Below are positions 1 to 10,905 of a DNA stretch of 64,000 bases, piece after piece (position 1 is the first letter of the stretch; each line of letters starts with the position of its first letter). The translations under genes were made by a program, and so were the position numbers. A model generated the notes under the pieces. It was not told where the DNA came from and searched no databases. It saw only the letters and a program-made list of their open reading frames with translations. The DNA is from Erinaceus europaeus (lineage: Eukaryota; Chordata; Mammalia; Eulipotyphla; Erinaceidae): the NCBI RefSeq assembly GCF_950295315.1, contig NC_080170.1:95887597-95951596 (forward strand), written 5' to 3'.

Positions 1-1342
1 GGAATAAATAAATATAAAAAAATTAAAGGTAATTAAGTCTCTTCTGACTACAACAGCCTCTTTTGGAAAAATATTCTCTTCAAAGTTCAAACTCATTATC
101 AGGACAGTTTATCCTTTCTTTCTTCCTCTCTTTCTTTATTTTTTGCTTTTCTACATTATCCCCTTCTCTTCTTCCTTCTTTCCTCTGAAGGCAAGTTAGT
201 GCAGGAGGAGGCTAAATGCTCTCACAGTGGTGGTGAGGAATTAATATGAGGACTAGGGACCAGGGGGACATGTGTCCCACCTAGTCCTCTGGGTCCAGGT
301 TTTTGTCCTGCTTGTTTGTAGACTGTGTCCTCTGCATTGCTGCTTCCACTGCTGACATGCCTATTGTTCTTATAACACGGATATTGCAGTGAGCTCTAAA
401 CTGTTCCTGAGCATCTTTTCCTTCGCCTGCTCAACTCTTCCTGATGCTCCGGCTTGCTGAGTCTTGACTGTGATTCTTATCTAGTCCCATTTTCTGCTCT
501 TGTTCTTGGGATTGCTTCTCACTATGCTGCCCTGTACTAACCAGTTACATCAGCTAATTCCATTCCAGACAAAGGAGACTTCTGAATTTCATACCAATCA
601 GACCTACCCCCTAGATTAGGCAGGGAACTTTCTCAGGACTTTTCTTGTCACCCCAGTTTGACTAGGCTGATGAGCAGAGTTGCCTTCCAGTGTTCCAAAT
701 GGTTCTTGGCCAACTTTTTAACTAAACTAGGGCATTTGTGTTGCCTTTCTTGGCCTGGTAGCAGATTCACAGCTCCTGCACACTACTGCACTTTTCTTCT
801 GCTTTTTTCCTCTGGAAAGAAGGAACCATGCATGTATGGGAAATATAACACATAAAAAGCGTGCATCATTGATTCCCTGTATCTTGAGTCAAATGTTACG
901 TCTTAAGCTCAGCTTGCTACGTGCTGTGACATAAAATCTTTTGATGCCTGTAAGGAAATATGTCCAGCTAGTGACTGTGTTAGCAGGTAATTGGTAGGGA
1001 GAGAGTGGAACACCAATACAGGGCATGGAAAGAGGGTCTGTCACACACATCTTTGTCAATTACTCCATTGTGTCAGCAATCAGGATTGCTTCCATTGTCA
1101 TCTGCAAGTATGGATTTGTTTTTCACTCACTCTTTTCATCTTCTCAGCTAAAAAATGAAAACTAACTCCTTGCATTTTGTTTCTTGCCTTTAACCTTTTT
1201 CTAGGGAGTACTGAGTAGGAAAAAACAAGTAATTCTATTTCTGCTATATCCTTTTATAGTAACTGTACTAGTTTATTAGAGCTATCAACTTTATCGGGAA
1301 GTCTATCAAGCTATCTGCAAGTTTGATTTCTTTTTCCAATGT
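1..1342. other. Unique AT-rich intergenic DNA
   Basis: I see no gene, recognisable repeat or long reading frame here. Only short pyrimidine-rich stretches (about 110-185) stand out. It reads as ordinary mammalian intergenic or intronic sequence. Confidence 0.6.
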
Positions 1343-1535
1343 TTGTTTATTTATTTATTTATTGGATATGGACTGAGGGGAATTGAGAAGAAATGGAGAG
1401 GTAGGGAAAAAGAAAGATGCTTGCAGCCCTGCTTCACTGCTCATAAAGCTTGCCCTCTGCAAGTGAGGATTGCAGCCTTGAACCTGGGTCCTAGTATATT
1501 GTAATATGTGTGTAGGATGCAACAACATTTGCCCC
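1343..1535 (-). mobile_element. tRNA-derived SINE, older type
   Basis: On the plus strand it begins with a TTTATTTATTTATTGGATA tail and runs into the purine-rich body. It then has the diagnostic CTGCTTCACTGC and a diverged B-box area ending in GAACCTGGGTCC. The SINE is therefore in minus orientation. Divergence from the younger copies is considerable. Confidence 0.8.
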
Positions 1536-2267
1536 TGAAAGTTTGTGTTTCTATCCATACTAAAACACTTAATGACCTCCTTTTTCTGTTTTATATAGAG
1601 AATTCATGGCACTCAGGGCAGGGGTATTTCTGACTTCCATCCATATTTAGCTCATTGCACCTGCTCACTGTCTGTATAAGTGGATGGAATAGAGTTCTGT
1701 CTGAGCAGAAATTAGGAGAACAGGAGTTTTTGGAGTCTGTTGGGTTGCAGACTGTGGTTTCTTTTCAGAAAGCAGGTTCAGCTTTCACATGAAGGGTTCA
1801 GATTCCTTTTCCATTTTGCTTTAGGCCAGTTTCCTTTTGGGATCTAAGCTAGCCAAAGCTTAGATATTTTTTTTTTTTACATTCCCTACTTTGATTCATA
1901 GTATTGCTGGCATCCAAAGATGCAGGAACATACATATGGAGGGCATACTGTTCTTGGATTGCAAAGCCCAGAGGATAGACAGGTGGGGACCTGGTAAGGC
2001 CTATGAGGCAGGGATTTGAAACTAGTCCCTAAAGGGGGAATAATCCAGTGCTGAAGCATTGCCAGAGACTGAAGAAATCCGTGGTTTCCTTTCACCTCAT
2101 CATCAGTTTTGCTCTCACAATGGCTGCATTCAACCTGCAGATTAATTAATTTTTGTAGTCATGAAGGAGAACAAAAAAAGAAGTAAGAGTCTAGAGCAGT
2201 CTAACACGGATGAGACTACACAGGAAAAAGAACAACAGAAGAACATAATTGGTAGGTGACATCTGTT
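1536..2267. other. Unique intergenic DNA
   Basis: No coding potential or recognised repeat seen. A poly(T) run lies at about 1869-1878. Confidence 0.5.
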
Positions 2268-2540
2268 TCTCCTCTCCTCTCCTCTCCTCTCCTCTCCTCT
2301 CCTCTCCTCTCCTCTCCTCTCCTCTCCTCTCCTCTCCTCTCCTCTCCTCTCCTCTCCTCCCCTCCCCTCCCCTCCCCTCCCCTCCCCTCCCCTCCCCTCC
2401 CCTCCCCTCCCCTCCCCTCCCCTCCCCTCCCCTCCCCTCCCCTCCCCTCCCCTCTCCTCTCCTCTCCTCTCCTCTCCTCTCCTCTCCTCTCCTCTCCTCT
2501 CCTCTCCTCTCCTCTCCTCTCCTCTCCTCTCCTCTCCTCC
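2268..2540. repeat. Compound pentanucleotide array (TCCTC)n-(CTCCC)n-(TCCTC)n
   Basis: About 273 bp of pure polypyrimidine in 5 bp units. The flanks (about 2268-2357 and 2453-2540) are CTCCT units. The core (about 2358-2452) is about 19 CTCCC units. The minus strand core is (GGGGA)n, a classic G-quadruplex pattern, and the whole tract can form a triplex. The open reading frames on both strands are low-complexity artefacts. Confidence 0.97.
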
Positions 2541-2929
2541 TACTCCCACTCTTCCTTCTCATGCAGTTCTACCCTCCCCACCAAGTCTCCTGTTACTCTG
2601 TGAACATAGAAATGCATGGCCCTTTCTCAGATCAGCACACAGGAAGCCTGTCATTAAGACTTTCCCTGAGCACTGTGTATAAAATAACAGGCCTCTAGTC
2701 ACCTGGCCTCAGATTACCCTCCTTTATAACATTTATACCTTCTGCTCTGCTTAATGTGATTTTCGGTGTGCATTTCACTATGCACGCTGAACACATTGTG
2801 CTTTCTCCACTTCAAGGGAAACTCCAAGAGGACATTTTTTGCTTCTTTGGTTCATGCCACATGTTAAGTCCCTAGAACAGTACCTGCACACACTACCTGT
2901 CTAGCTATCATCTGTCCGTCTCTTTTTTT

Positions 2930-3012
2930 AAAATCTATCTATCTGTCTGTCAGTCAGTCTGTCTATCTATCTATCTAGCTATCTATCTACCTATCATCTA
3001 TCATCTATCTTT
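2930..3012. repeat. Imperfect (TCTA/TCTG)n tetranucleotide array
   Basis: Runs of TCTA, TCTG and TCAG four-base units, plus ATCTATC at the end. It abuts the tail of the next SINE, a common origin for tetranucleotide repeats. Confidence 0.9.
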
Positions 3013-3013
3013 G

Positions 3014-3210
3014 TCATTGCTGGTGCTTTGCCATTCTGCAATGAAATTTTCAAATAGGGAGGAAAAGTGGAAGGGAGGGAGAGAGGTGAAGGAGAGACAG
3101 CACAACACCAAAGCTTCTTGTGATATGATGGGGGTTGGATTCAAACCTGGGCCATGTGCATGGCAAAACAGGTGAAGCTCTTTTGCTGGTCCTCAGCACA
3201 TCTTTGTGCT
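3014..3210 (-). mobile_element. Old tRNA-derived SINE
   Basis: It has a purine-rich GGGAGGGAGAGAGG body, then GGATTCAAACCTGGGCC, which reads as a B box on the minus strand. An AAGCTTC block lies in between. It is a diverged relative of the SINEs at 39709 and 44090. Confidence 0.65.
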
Positions 3211-4380
3211 GATGAATGGCTAGATTAGGATCAGTCCTGAGACATGCGCAAGATAAGGCCAGAAGCACTGTCCTCTGAGTTGTGATACCGTCTTCTCAAA
3301 GACCCTCAAGTCCTATACTGTAAATGAACATGACATACTGGGATGAGGTAAATGTGCTCTTAGTACATACTTTGTGCCGCGTACTGTTCATCTAAGTTGT
3401 GGCAACTTAGGGGGCGTGCTAAATTTGCTGAAATGAAAGCTATTGTCTGGAACTTAAAGTTTTTGAGATCAGAGAGATGAAACCAAGGGAAGCAGTATTA
3501 CTATGATAGATTGCTGCTGGCCTGTGGCTAGTGCAGAACTATCCATGCAAATCTTTCTATTTCAGACTCATTTCTGTAAGGTGAACTTTTAGTCATGAAT
3601 TTCTCCATTTGTGAAAAGTGGAATCCATAAAAAAATTACTGGATTTTTCCTTGAAAACTAAAACAAAAAAATTAGCCAGCAGAGTGCATATTTAGGTGAA
3701 TATAAGCTTTTTCTTCTACGTGACCTGTTTCTCAGTACTTATGAGCATTTTTCTTCACCTTATGCTATTTTAATTGAAAAAATAGAATAAATTTACACAA
3801 TTTACATGTGCTCAGAATATACAGAGGGTTGAAAAAAACATGTGAATCCTGCTTTACTGCTTTTTATATTTTGATACAATGCTTGGATTTTTTAACATGT
3901 AAAATAAGAAAAATGAAGTAAATAACAATGCATTCAAATAAAATCTGTTTCCACATCTCATCTCAAATTCAGTGTTCTCAGTGAGCTTATTCTGAGCCCC
4001 TCAGCCAGTTTGTTGCTTTCTTCCTTAAAACAAGAAGGTGCCTTGGGATTTCCTGAAAACACATGCTGGCTTTGAATTCTTATAAATTATGTACATGTCT
4101 CAGTTTGCTCCATGAAATTGTGATTTTAATATTTATAGTTACACTTGGAATAAGTCTTTTAAAATTTTCAAATGAATGTTGAAATGGAATTTTTCCATTT
4201 GATTGTATAAGGTACAGCAGATGTTTAGTTAGAATATGGGATGTAATTTAACATTTACCAAGCTATGTGAGTAAATGCTGGGAAACGAGAGACTGCACTT
4301 TTCTCTAAGAGGGTTTTAGTGAAAAAGCAGTAAAATTAACATCTGGAATACATGGGAAAATAACAGAAAGAGAGAATGAG
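3211..4380. other. Unique AT-rich DNA
   Basis: No supported gene, repeat or RNA found. Sequence is AT-rich with several short A runs. Confidence 0.5.
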
Positions 4381-4395
4381 TAAAAGTGAATTCTT

Positions 4396-4696
4396 TTTTT
4401 TTTTTTTTTTAAATATTTTATTTATTTATTTATTTATTCCCTTTTGTTGCCCTTGTTATTTTATTGTTGTAGTTATTATTGTTGTTGTCGTCGTTGTTGG
4501 ATAGGACAGAGAGAAATGAAGAGAGCAGGGGAAGACAGAGAGGAGGAGAGAAAGATAAACACCTGCAGACCTGCTTCACTGCCTGTGAAGCGACTCCCCT
4601 GCAGGTGGGGAGCCGGGTTCGAACCAGGATCCTTATGCCGGTCCTTGTGCTTTGCGCCACCTGCGCTTAACCCGTTGCACTACAGCCCGACTCCCG
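4396..4696 (-). mobile_element. Young tRNA-derived SINE, full length
   Basis: A near full-length young copy. On the minus strand it begins GGGAGTCGGG, has an A box around GTTAAGCGCAGG and a B box GGTTCGAACC, then the pyrimidine body and an AAC-rich tail ending in an (AAAT)n/poly(A) stretch. A 15 bp target duplication, TAAAAGTGAATTCTT, flanks it at 4381-4395 and 4697-4711. This is the hallmark of L1-type insertion. Confidence 0.95.
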
Positions 4697-4956
4697 TAAA
4701 AGTGAATTCTTAATCCCAGTACTAAGTCATTGTAAGTTTCTAAGAGTACTTGAAGCAGACCTGTGATACCAAAGGAGGGCAAATGTTCATGGGAAAATAA
4801 ATTAATAACATTTTTTCTTTGAATGAAAAATGTGATTATTAAAATCACAAAACCGAATATTTGTTTAATGAAAAACTATTGTTAATAGTTTATACCCCAT
4901 TTACCCCATAGATTGCCCCATCCCATAATACCTAATCTCATTAAGTGGTATTAAGT

Positions 4957-5270
4957 GTCCTGGAGCCCTACTTCCCCAGAACCCCACCCCACTACGGAAA
5001 GAGAGAGGCAGACTGGAAGTATTGTTTGACCTGTCAATGCCCATGTTCAGTGGGGAAGCAATTACAGAAGCCAGACCTTCCACCTTCTGCATCCCATAAT
5101 GACCTGGGGTCCATACTCCCAGAGGGATAAACAATATGAAAGCTATCGGGAGGGGATGGGATACATAGTTCTGGCAGTGGGAATTGTTTGGAGTTCTGCC
5201 CCTCTTATCCTATGTTTTTTTCAATGTTTCCTTTTTTATAAATAAAAATTAAAAAAAAAGAAAATTAACA
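4957..5270 (+). mobile_element. L1 3' end, 5'-truncated
   Basis: The last ~310 bp of the long L1 3' UTR in sense orientation, from TGTCCTGGAGCCC to ATAAATAAAAATTAAAA. It matches, in reverse complement, the antisense L1 ends elsewhere in the window (20150, 28230, 49440). No ORF2 sequence is retained. Confidence 0.85.
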
Positions 5271-5317
5271 AAAACCAATAAAATCATTGTCTTCAGTGAG
5301 AAAAAAATGGAATGAAG

Positions 5318-5530
5318 AGGGACCAGGCAGTGACACATCTGGTACATTCTCATACACAAGGACCAGGGGTTCAAGCTCTCATTCCTACCTGTGGGGAATG
5401 TGGGAGCTTCATAAACAGTGAAGTAGTGTTACAGGTGTCTCTTACTCTCCCTTTCTGTCTCTACCTTCCCTCTCAATTTTTCTCTGTCTCTCTCTCAATT
5501 TTTCTCTGTCTCCAAAAAAAGAGTAAGAAA
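5318..5530 (+). mobile_element. tRNA-derived SINE, older type
   Basis: It has GGACCAGGGGTTCAAGC (B box) followed by CACCTGT-like and GTGAAGTAG blocks. A CT-rich body and an A-rich tail follow at 5512-5530. TTTTTCTCTGTCTCTCTCTC is partly duplicated in the body. Confidence 0.8.
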
Positions 5531-5833
5531 AAAAATCTGCCAGGAACATGAATTTATCATTCAGGCACTGGGCCTCAGTGCTAAATTTGGCAGCAATAAA
5601 ATAAATGGCATTAAGAGTAAAGTGAATGTTTACTTGTGTTATTACAAAATAGTCTTGTCTAATAATGAGTTCTTTTTATTCTTTTCTTGAAATATTTTGC
5701 CTAGCTTTGAACAATTTGGTACTTGCCTTGATATTACTTGAGACAGAAACATCAACTATAGACTTTTTTTTCTGCAGAGATTATACTGAGGGATAGGTTA
5801 ACTGATGCTTTCTTGAACACTTTATTCTAAGTG

Positions 5834-5931
5834 TGACTGAATTCTGTGGATCTTTGGTTCCACCTTACTCTTATTTGTTTAGTGATTGAATTCTGTGTAT
5901 CTTTGGTTCCACCTTACTCTTATTTGTTTAA
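5834..5931. repeat. 49 bp tandem duplication, two units
   Basis: Units 5834-5882 and 5883-5931 each run from TGA(C/T)TGAATTCTG to TTTGTTTA(G/A). They differ at about three positions, so this is a fairly recent local duplication in otherwise unique DNA. Confidence 0.95.
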
Positions 5932-6208
5932 TGGCTTCACTGCCATAATGAATGAGTCTCACTGAAGGCCTATCAGTTCAGTGGGAATTCTTAGAAGTAG
6001 CAACATTCACAGATAGTGGATCCAAAAGACTTAACTCATTTGTTGATGACTGTGAGATGAAGTGGAAGAAGTTTTCAGCAAATGTAAGATGTAAACTAGA
6101 ACAAGAGATGCTACTTATATAAAAACAGGCCTATAAAACTGTCAGAAGAAACTAAAAACTACTTTGATTAAAGACAGAAAAACTTTTTTAAAGAAAAAGG
6201 AAATCTTG

Positions 6209-6395
6209 GGGCTGGGTAGTGGTACACCTGATTGAGAGCACATGTTAGCATGTGCAAGGACACAGGTTCAAGCCCCTGGTCCCGACCTACAGGAGGAAAG
6301 CTTTATGAGTGGTGAAGCAGTGCTACAGGTTTCTGTCTCTCTCCCCTCTCCCTCTCTATATCCCCCTTCCTCTTGATTTCTGACTGTCTCATATT
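6209..6395 (+). mobile_element. tRNA-derived SINE, older type
   Basis: Starts GGGGCTGGGTAGTGG, with B box GGTTCAAGCCCC and the GTGAAGCAGTGCTACAGG block. It ends in a CT-rich body without an obvious A tail. Confidence 0.85.
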
Positions 6396-7326
6396 CATTG
6401 GGCCACCAGGCTAGGTTTCTTTAAACAGGATAGAAATCTGCAGAGGCTCTCCCAGAGAATAATTTTTTAAAGTGCCAGACTCCTTTCAGCTCCTTTAAGA
6501 AGACCAATCTTCAGGGTTATATAACTGAGTAGACCTTTGGGATCTACAGGTTTCATCCGTCTTATTCCTGGTAATTATTGGTAAATGATAAGGTAGGTGT
6601 GTGTGTGTGTGGACTTTTAAAATTTATTTATTTTATTTCTGCCTGACCCTAGGGAATGACAGAGGCTCATGGAGAAAACTTCCCTGTCCACATTAGATGT
6701 GGTATACATGCCAGACAATGCAGTTACTGTAGAGATTTACAACCAAGAACTTCAGCATCCTGACTGACTATGCTCTCAAAAATTTTTATCTTCCTAGCCC
6801 AGAAACTTCTGTTCACAGTTTTTTTTTTTTGTGTGTGTGTGTGTGGGTGATTGGTAAAAGTTATTTTCAAGAATCTCTGCTGAACCCTACTTATCTAAGA
6901 GAATGGAGGAAATCCTGAAGTACTTTTGTCCCTGCACTTAGAATTTTTTTTCATTATGATCCCTTCCCTCTCACCCTTCCTTCTAGCTTCTGAGTCCCTC
7001 CAAACAACCATAAATTATTACTTATTGGGGTTTTATCTTAGTGAAATGATACCCAATATCTTGATTGATGCACCTGACCCTGACATGATGTTGATTCATG
7101 AGGACAGTGGAATAGTGAGGGGACTGGAATTTTCTCCTTTACTGCTGCCCCTAGTAATAAACCAGCTGATGGTTTCAATTTAGTGGGTTATTCTTAATTG
7201 ACCACATCAGCACTGGGCAGCTCAGCTCAGCTCAGTTCAGCTTTCTGTGGTTGACATTACTTTTTTGCAGTCATCTTATCTATTCTCATGCCTGAAATCT
7301 AAATATCAGAATTACAAGCAGTTGAA
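6396..7326. other. Unique DNA with short GT tracts
   Basis: Contains (GT)n runs at about 6596-6611 and 6831-6845. A repeated CAGCTCAGCTCAG tract lies at about 7218-7240. The 85-codon frame at 6926-7183 shows no recognisable domain and is probably chance. Confidence 0.5.
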
Positions 7327-7368
7327 CCATAAAAAGTTTAAAAACCAAAGTTTTTAAACTTTTTATGG
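7327..7368. repeat. Perfect 42 bp inverted repeat
   Basis: Two 19 bp arms (7327-7345 and 7350-7368) are exact reverse complements around the loop CAAA. The right arm reads GTTTTTAAACTTTTTATGG. The palindrome touches the start of an old L1-like 3' end. Confidence 0.97.
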
Positions 7369-7470
7369 GGGGGTTTGAGGGTGAGGATAATAGTTTATAC
7401 TATCGTTGTTGACACAATGGGCACAATTTCCTGTCTCCCCATGAAAGGAACTTTGGTCTATATTCCAATG
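7360..7470 (-). mobile_element. Possible old L1 3' end, antisense
   Basis: It starts GGGGGGGTTTGAGG and has TAGTTTATACTATCGTTGTTGA, then CTGTCTCCCCATGA (spaced as in the sequence). It resembles the elements at 13262 and 57424 in layout. Divergence is high, so the family is a tentative call. Confidence 0.4.
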
Positions 7471-7871
7471 TAACATATGATGAGGGAGACTTACTCTTAG
7501 CCATTAATTACTAGCACAGTTCATTGTATAAGTTAAGCCCATGTCAATCATGGTAAGACTCACTCCTGAACTGTCTTCTTTTATCTACCTTTATGTACTT
7601 TCCATATATAGAGAGAATGATTTTTGCCAGTGGTATCATGCAGATATAGTGAACATATATTGATTCTACGCTTTCTGCCATATACTACGCTAGAGATATA
7701 GTGATATAAACTCCACACTTCCTATATAAAATTTCAGATAATTTTCTTGGAAGATTCTAGGTGACTGGTAAAATTTTGGTACAATCAGTATCTTGGAACC
7801 ATAGAGTGCAGCTTAAGCCATGATATTAATTTCATTGTGTCAATGAAAATTCAGTTGAGAAAGAAATCATT

Positions 7872-8228
7872 ATGGTAAATATCAGGGAGTGAAGGTTTAG
7901 TGCCTTAGGTGCAAGCCACAGTCTCCACCTGCAGGGGAGAAACTTTACTAGTGGCAAAATTGTGCTGCAGGTATCTTTTTTCCCTCCCTCTCTCTCCCCC
8001 CTCTTTAAAAATTTATTTTTTTTAAACTTTATTTTATTTGGTAAATACCTGAAGACCAACTTCACTGCTTATGAAGCTTTCCCCATGCAAGTGGGGACTG
8101 GGGCAGGGCTTGAGCCTGGGTCCTTGTGCACAGTAATACAGGCACTTAACCAGATGTACTATCATGCGGTCCCCTTCTCCCAGTTCTTTCTGTCCTATAA
8201 AATAAAAAAATAAATAAATAAATTAACG
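7872..8228 (+). mobile_element. SINE (+) split by a second SINE
   Basis: The outer SINE has CCACCTGCAGGGGAG and a CT-rich body (to about 8008). It resumes at about 8175 with TCTGTCCTATAAAATAAA and an (AAAT)n tail. Between these, 8009-8174 is a second SINE in the opposite orientation. Confidence 0.7.
8009..8174 (-). mobile_element. SINE nested in another SINE
   Basis: On the plus strand it has a T-rich tail, CACTGCTTATGAAGC, GTGGGGACTGGGG and GAGCCTGGGTCC. This is an older-type SINE in minus orientation inside the body of the SINE at 7872-8228. Confidence 0.7.
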
Positions 8229-8447
8229 AAGAGCATAAACCAGCGAATTATAAAGTGAACACACAGGAGAGAAAAGCTAGTTATTAGAAAATAATAAGAA
8301 AATTCATTTAAAAAATTGCTAGATATCTGAAAAGGAAGAAGGAATTACACCTGCTGCTTATCTGGCAATAACAGGAATTATAACTGAGACATCACAAAGA
8401 TAATCAGGGGATAATGTAAACATCTTTTGCTAGTAAATTTGACCATT

Positions 8448-8730
8448 AATTTTTTATTTACATTTTTTTATATTTTGTTTTATTTATTTTGGATAGAGAC
8501 AAAGAAATTGAGACAGATATATTTTTAAAAATCTTCTTTCAAAATAATTAATTAATTAATTTACTATTGGATAGAGACAGAGAGAAATTAAGAGGAGAGC
8601 AGGAGATAGACTGAAAGAGCCAGATACCTGCAGCCCTGCTGCACCACTAATGAAGCTTTCCCCCAGCAGGTGGGGATTAGGGGCTTGAACCTGGGTCCTT
8701 GTGAACTGTGATGTGTGCACTTCATCACTA
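8448..8730 (-). mobile_element. One full and one partial older SINE
   Basis: At 8448-8520 there is a SINE tail plus a GGATAGAGACAAAGAAATTG fragment. At 8541-8730 there is a fuller copy with CTGCAGCCCTGC, the GGTGGGGATTAGGGGC block and GAACCTGGGTCC. Both are in minus orientation. The minisatellite begins where the second copy ends. Confidence 0.75.
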
Positions 8731-9236
8731 AAACAATATCCACTAAAACTTATAACAATATCCACTAAAACAATATCCACTAAAACAATATCCACTAAAA
8801 CAATATCCACTAAAACTATAAACTATAAGTTTATATCCATATAAACTTATAACAATATCCACTAAAACAATATTCACTATAACAATATCCACTAAAACTT
8901 AATATCCACTAAGATCTAAACTTATAACAATATCCACTAAAACTTATAACAATATCCACTAAAACAATATCCACTAAACTTATAACAATATCCACTAAAA
9001 CTTAAAACAATATCCACTAATAAGATCTAAACTTATAACAATATCCACTAAAATATCCACTAAATATCCACTAATATCTGCAAATAAGATCTAAACTTAT
9101 AAAATATCCACTAAAACAATATCCACTTAAAACAATATCCACTAATATCTAAACTTATAACAATATCCACTAATATCCACTAAAACAATATCCACTTATA
9201 ACAATATCCACTAATATATGGATATCCAATATCCAT
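8727..9236. repeat. AATATCCACT minisatellite with interspersed spacers
   Basis: About 24 copies of ATCCACT, one as ATTCACT. They are arranged mostly as a 15 bp unit ACAATATCCACTAAA and broken by ACTTATA and AGATCTAAACTTATA inserts. Larger blocks such as the AGATCTAAACTTATA insert recur, so there is an imperfect higher-order pattern. A perfect 26 bp palindrome lies at 8825-8850. The frames across it are not coding. Confidence 0.95.
8825..8850. repeat. Perfect palindrome inside the minisatellite
   Basis: Arms ATAAGTTTATAT and ATATAAACTTAT are separated by CC. It probably arose by inverted joining of two minisatellite blocks. Confidence 0.95.
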
Positions 9237-9525
9237 AGTTATGACTATGTATTTAATCAAGGTAAATATTGTATTACTGTGAACTAGTTTCAAAATGATT
9301 ATTGTAACAAAAATTCGTGATAGACATACCTTTCAAGAAAGAGAATTATCAGATAAGTAGCAGGGTGAAACTGGAACACATTAATTAAGGTTCTGATTTC
9401 AGACTAGGAATAGTTTGAAGTAAAGTTACTTATAGGATTTTTTTTTAATCTGTTTGGTTATGTTCACTTCTGTTTTCTGTGATCATGTTTATATTATTTA
9501 TTAGCACATCTTAGTAGGTTTTTTT

Positions 9526-9615
9526 TTTAATTTTTAAAAAAATATTTATTCATTTTCCCTTTTTTTTGTTGCCTTTGCTTTTTTTTTATTGTTGTAATCA
9601 TTATTGTTGTTATTG
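9526..9615 (-). mobile_element. Very short 5'-truncated SINE (tail only)
   Basis: Only the tail module of the young SINE is present (TTGTTGCC... ATTGTTGTTATT on the plus strand). It is flanked by the target duplication ATCTTAGTAGGTTTTT (about 9508-9525 and 9616-9631). The insertion therefore stopped after about 90 bases. Confidence 0.85.
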
Positions 9616-9631
9616 ATCTTAGTAGGTTTTT

Positions 9632-9974
9632 ATCTTTCCACTTCAATGCTTCCTAAAATGTGTTGATTCTTAATTTTATGGGCATCAATAGTTACAATGA
9701 AACAAATCAAGCTTCTTTATAGACATGCTTTGAGAGTTTTATTGGTCCTGATATATATGATATGTAATAGGTTGATTACTTTGGAGCTTTATTCTGTTTT
9801 TACATTCCCCAAGATCACCACATTGACTTCAGACACTTCAAAGAATAATGTGGCTCTTAGCCATAGGTATGCTTAAAGTGATAAATGTAATTTATATACT
9901 GTATTACAGAGCAAAGATCTCATCGTTAAAGCAGTTGCTGACAAAATATTTTGTGTCTTTTTATCCTTCCTTCT
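9632..9974. other. Unique AT-rich DNA
   Basis: No gene or repeat recognised. Confidence 0.5.
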
Positions 9975-10708
9975 TTTTCTTTTTTCATTTTTTATTAGGG
10001 ATTTAATAATGATAGACAAGAGGGTTATAATTCCACACAATTCCTACCAGCAGAGTTTCATATTCCATCCCTTCCATTAGAAGCCTCCCTATTCTTTATC
10101 CCTCTGGGAATATGGACCAAAGATCTTTATGGGGTATGGAAGGTGGGAGGTCTGGCTTCCTTAATTGCATCTCTGCTGGACCTGAGCACTGACAGGTCGA
10201 TCCATACTCCCCAGCCTATTTCTAGCTTTCCTTAGTGGGAGTAGGGCTCTGGAGAGGTGGGGTTCCAGGACTCATTGGTGAGGTTGCCCAGGGAAGTCAG
10301 GTTGGCATCATGGTAGCACCTGCAATTTGATGGCAGGAAAACATTAAAATATAAAGCAGAACAAATTGTTTAGTAAGCAGGAAACTAAAGGTAAGAATAT
10401 AGCAGATGGGATTTGGGATCTTCATGTTGGAAGAAGCTAGGAAGTCTATTTTAGGTATATTCCAAAGGGTCCATGACTTTACTAATATTTGCCTTAGCCT
10501 AATAGCTAACTTGCAGGTGGGCTGAAAGTATTATCAGGGAAAATAGTACCAGAGTTGGAAATAGGACTAGAAAGCTGGGTCAGGGAACAGTAACTCCCAA
10601 TTATGGGAAAAGTATATAAATACTATGAACCGTAGACCCCACCAATTTAACCTAGGGCCCATGGCTATTCATACTTAGCACAGGAGCATGTGTAACCTCT
10701 GCTTCCCC
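9975..10708 (-). mobile_element. L1 3' UTR, antisense, older subfamily
   Basis: It starts with a T-rich tail and GGGATTTAATAATGATAGAC, then GTTATAATTCCACACAATTCC. It continues through AATATGGACCAAAG and GGAGGTCTGGCTTC to CATGTGTAACCTCTGCTTCC. The early GATTTAATAATGAT form is shared with the copies at 27124 and 58326, which mark an older 3' UTR subfamily. Confidence 0.85.
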
Positions 10709-10905
10709 AAAATATTGTATTTATTTACTGGGTAGAGACAGATAGAAATCAAGAGAGAAGGGGGAGATAGAAAGATTTTTGTGATACTGCTTATCAGCTC
10801 ACAGAGTTTTTCCCCTTGAATGTGTTTACTGGGGGTTTGAACTCTGGTCCTTGTTCATTATAATGTGTGGTCAATCTGGTGTACCACTTGGACCACTTCA
10901 CTTTT
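10709..10905 (-). mobile_element. tRNA-derived SINE, older type
   Basis: TTGTATTTATTTACTGGGTA tail and body, then GTTTGAACTCTGGTCCTTG (minus-strand B box). It lies directly against the L1 end before it. Confidence 0.75.

Noticed and set aside
2142..2698. Four overlapping open frames of 115-149 codons on both strands
   Set aside because: They exist only because a 5 bp repeat without stop codons reads open in every frame. The products are monotonous Ser/Pro/Leu or Arg/Glu/Gly.
8727..9236. Regularly spaced repeats as a CRISPR array
   Set aside because: The sequence is mammalian, spacers are not unique or of constant length, and the unit is too short.
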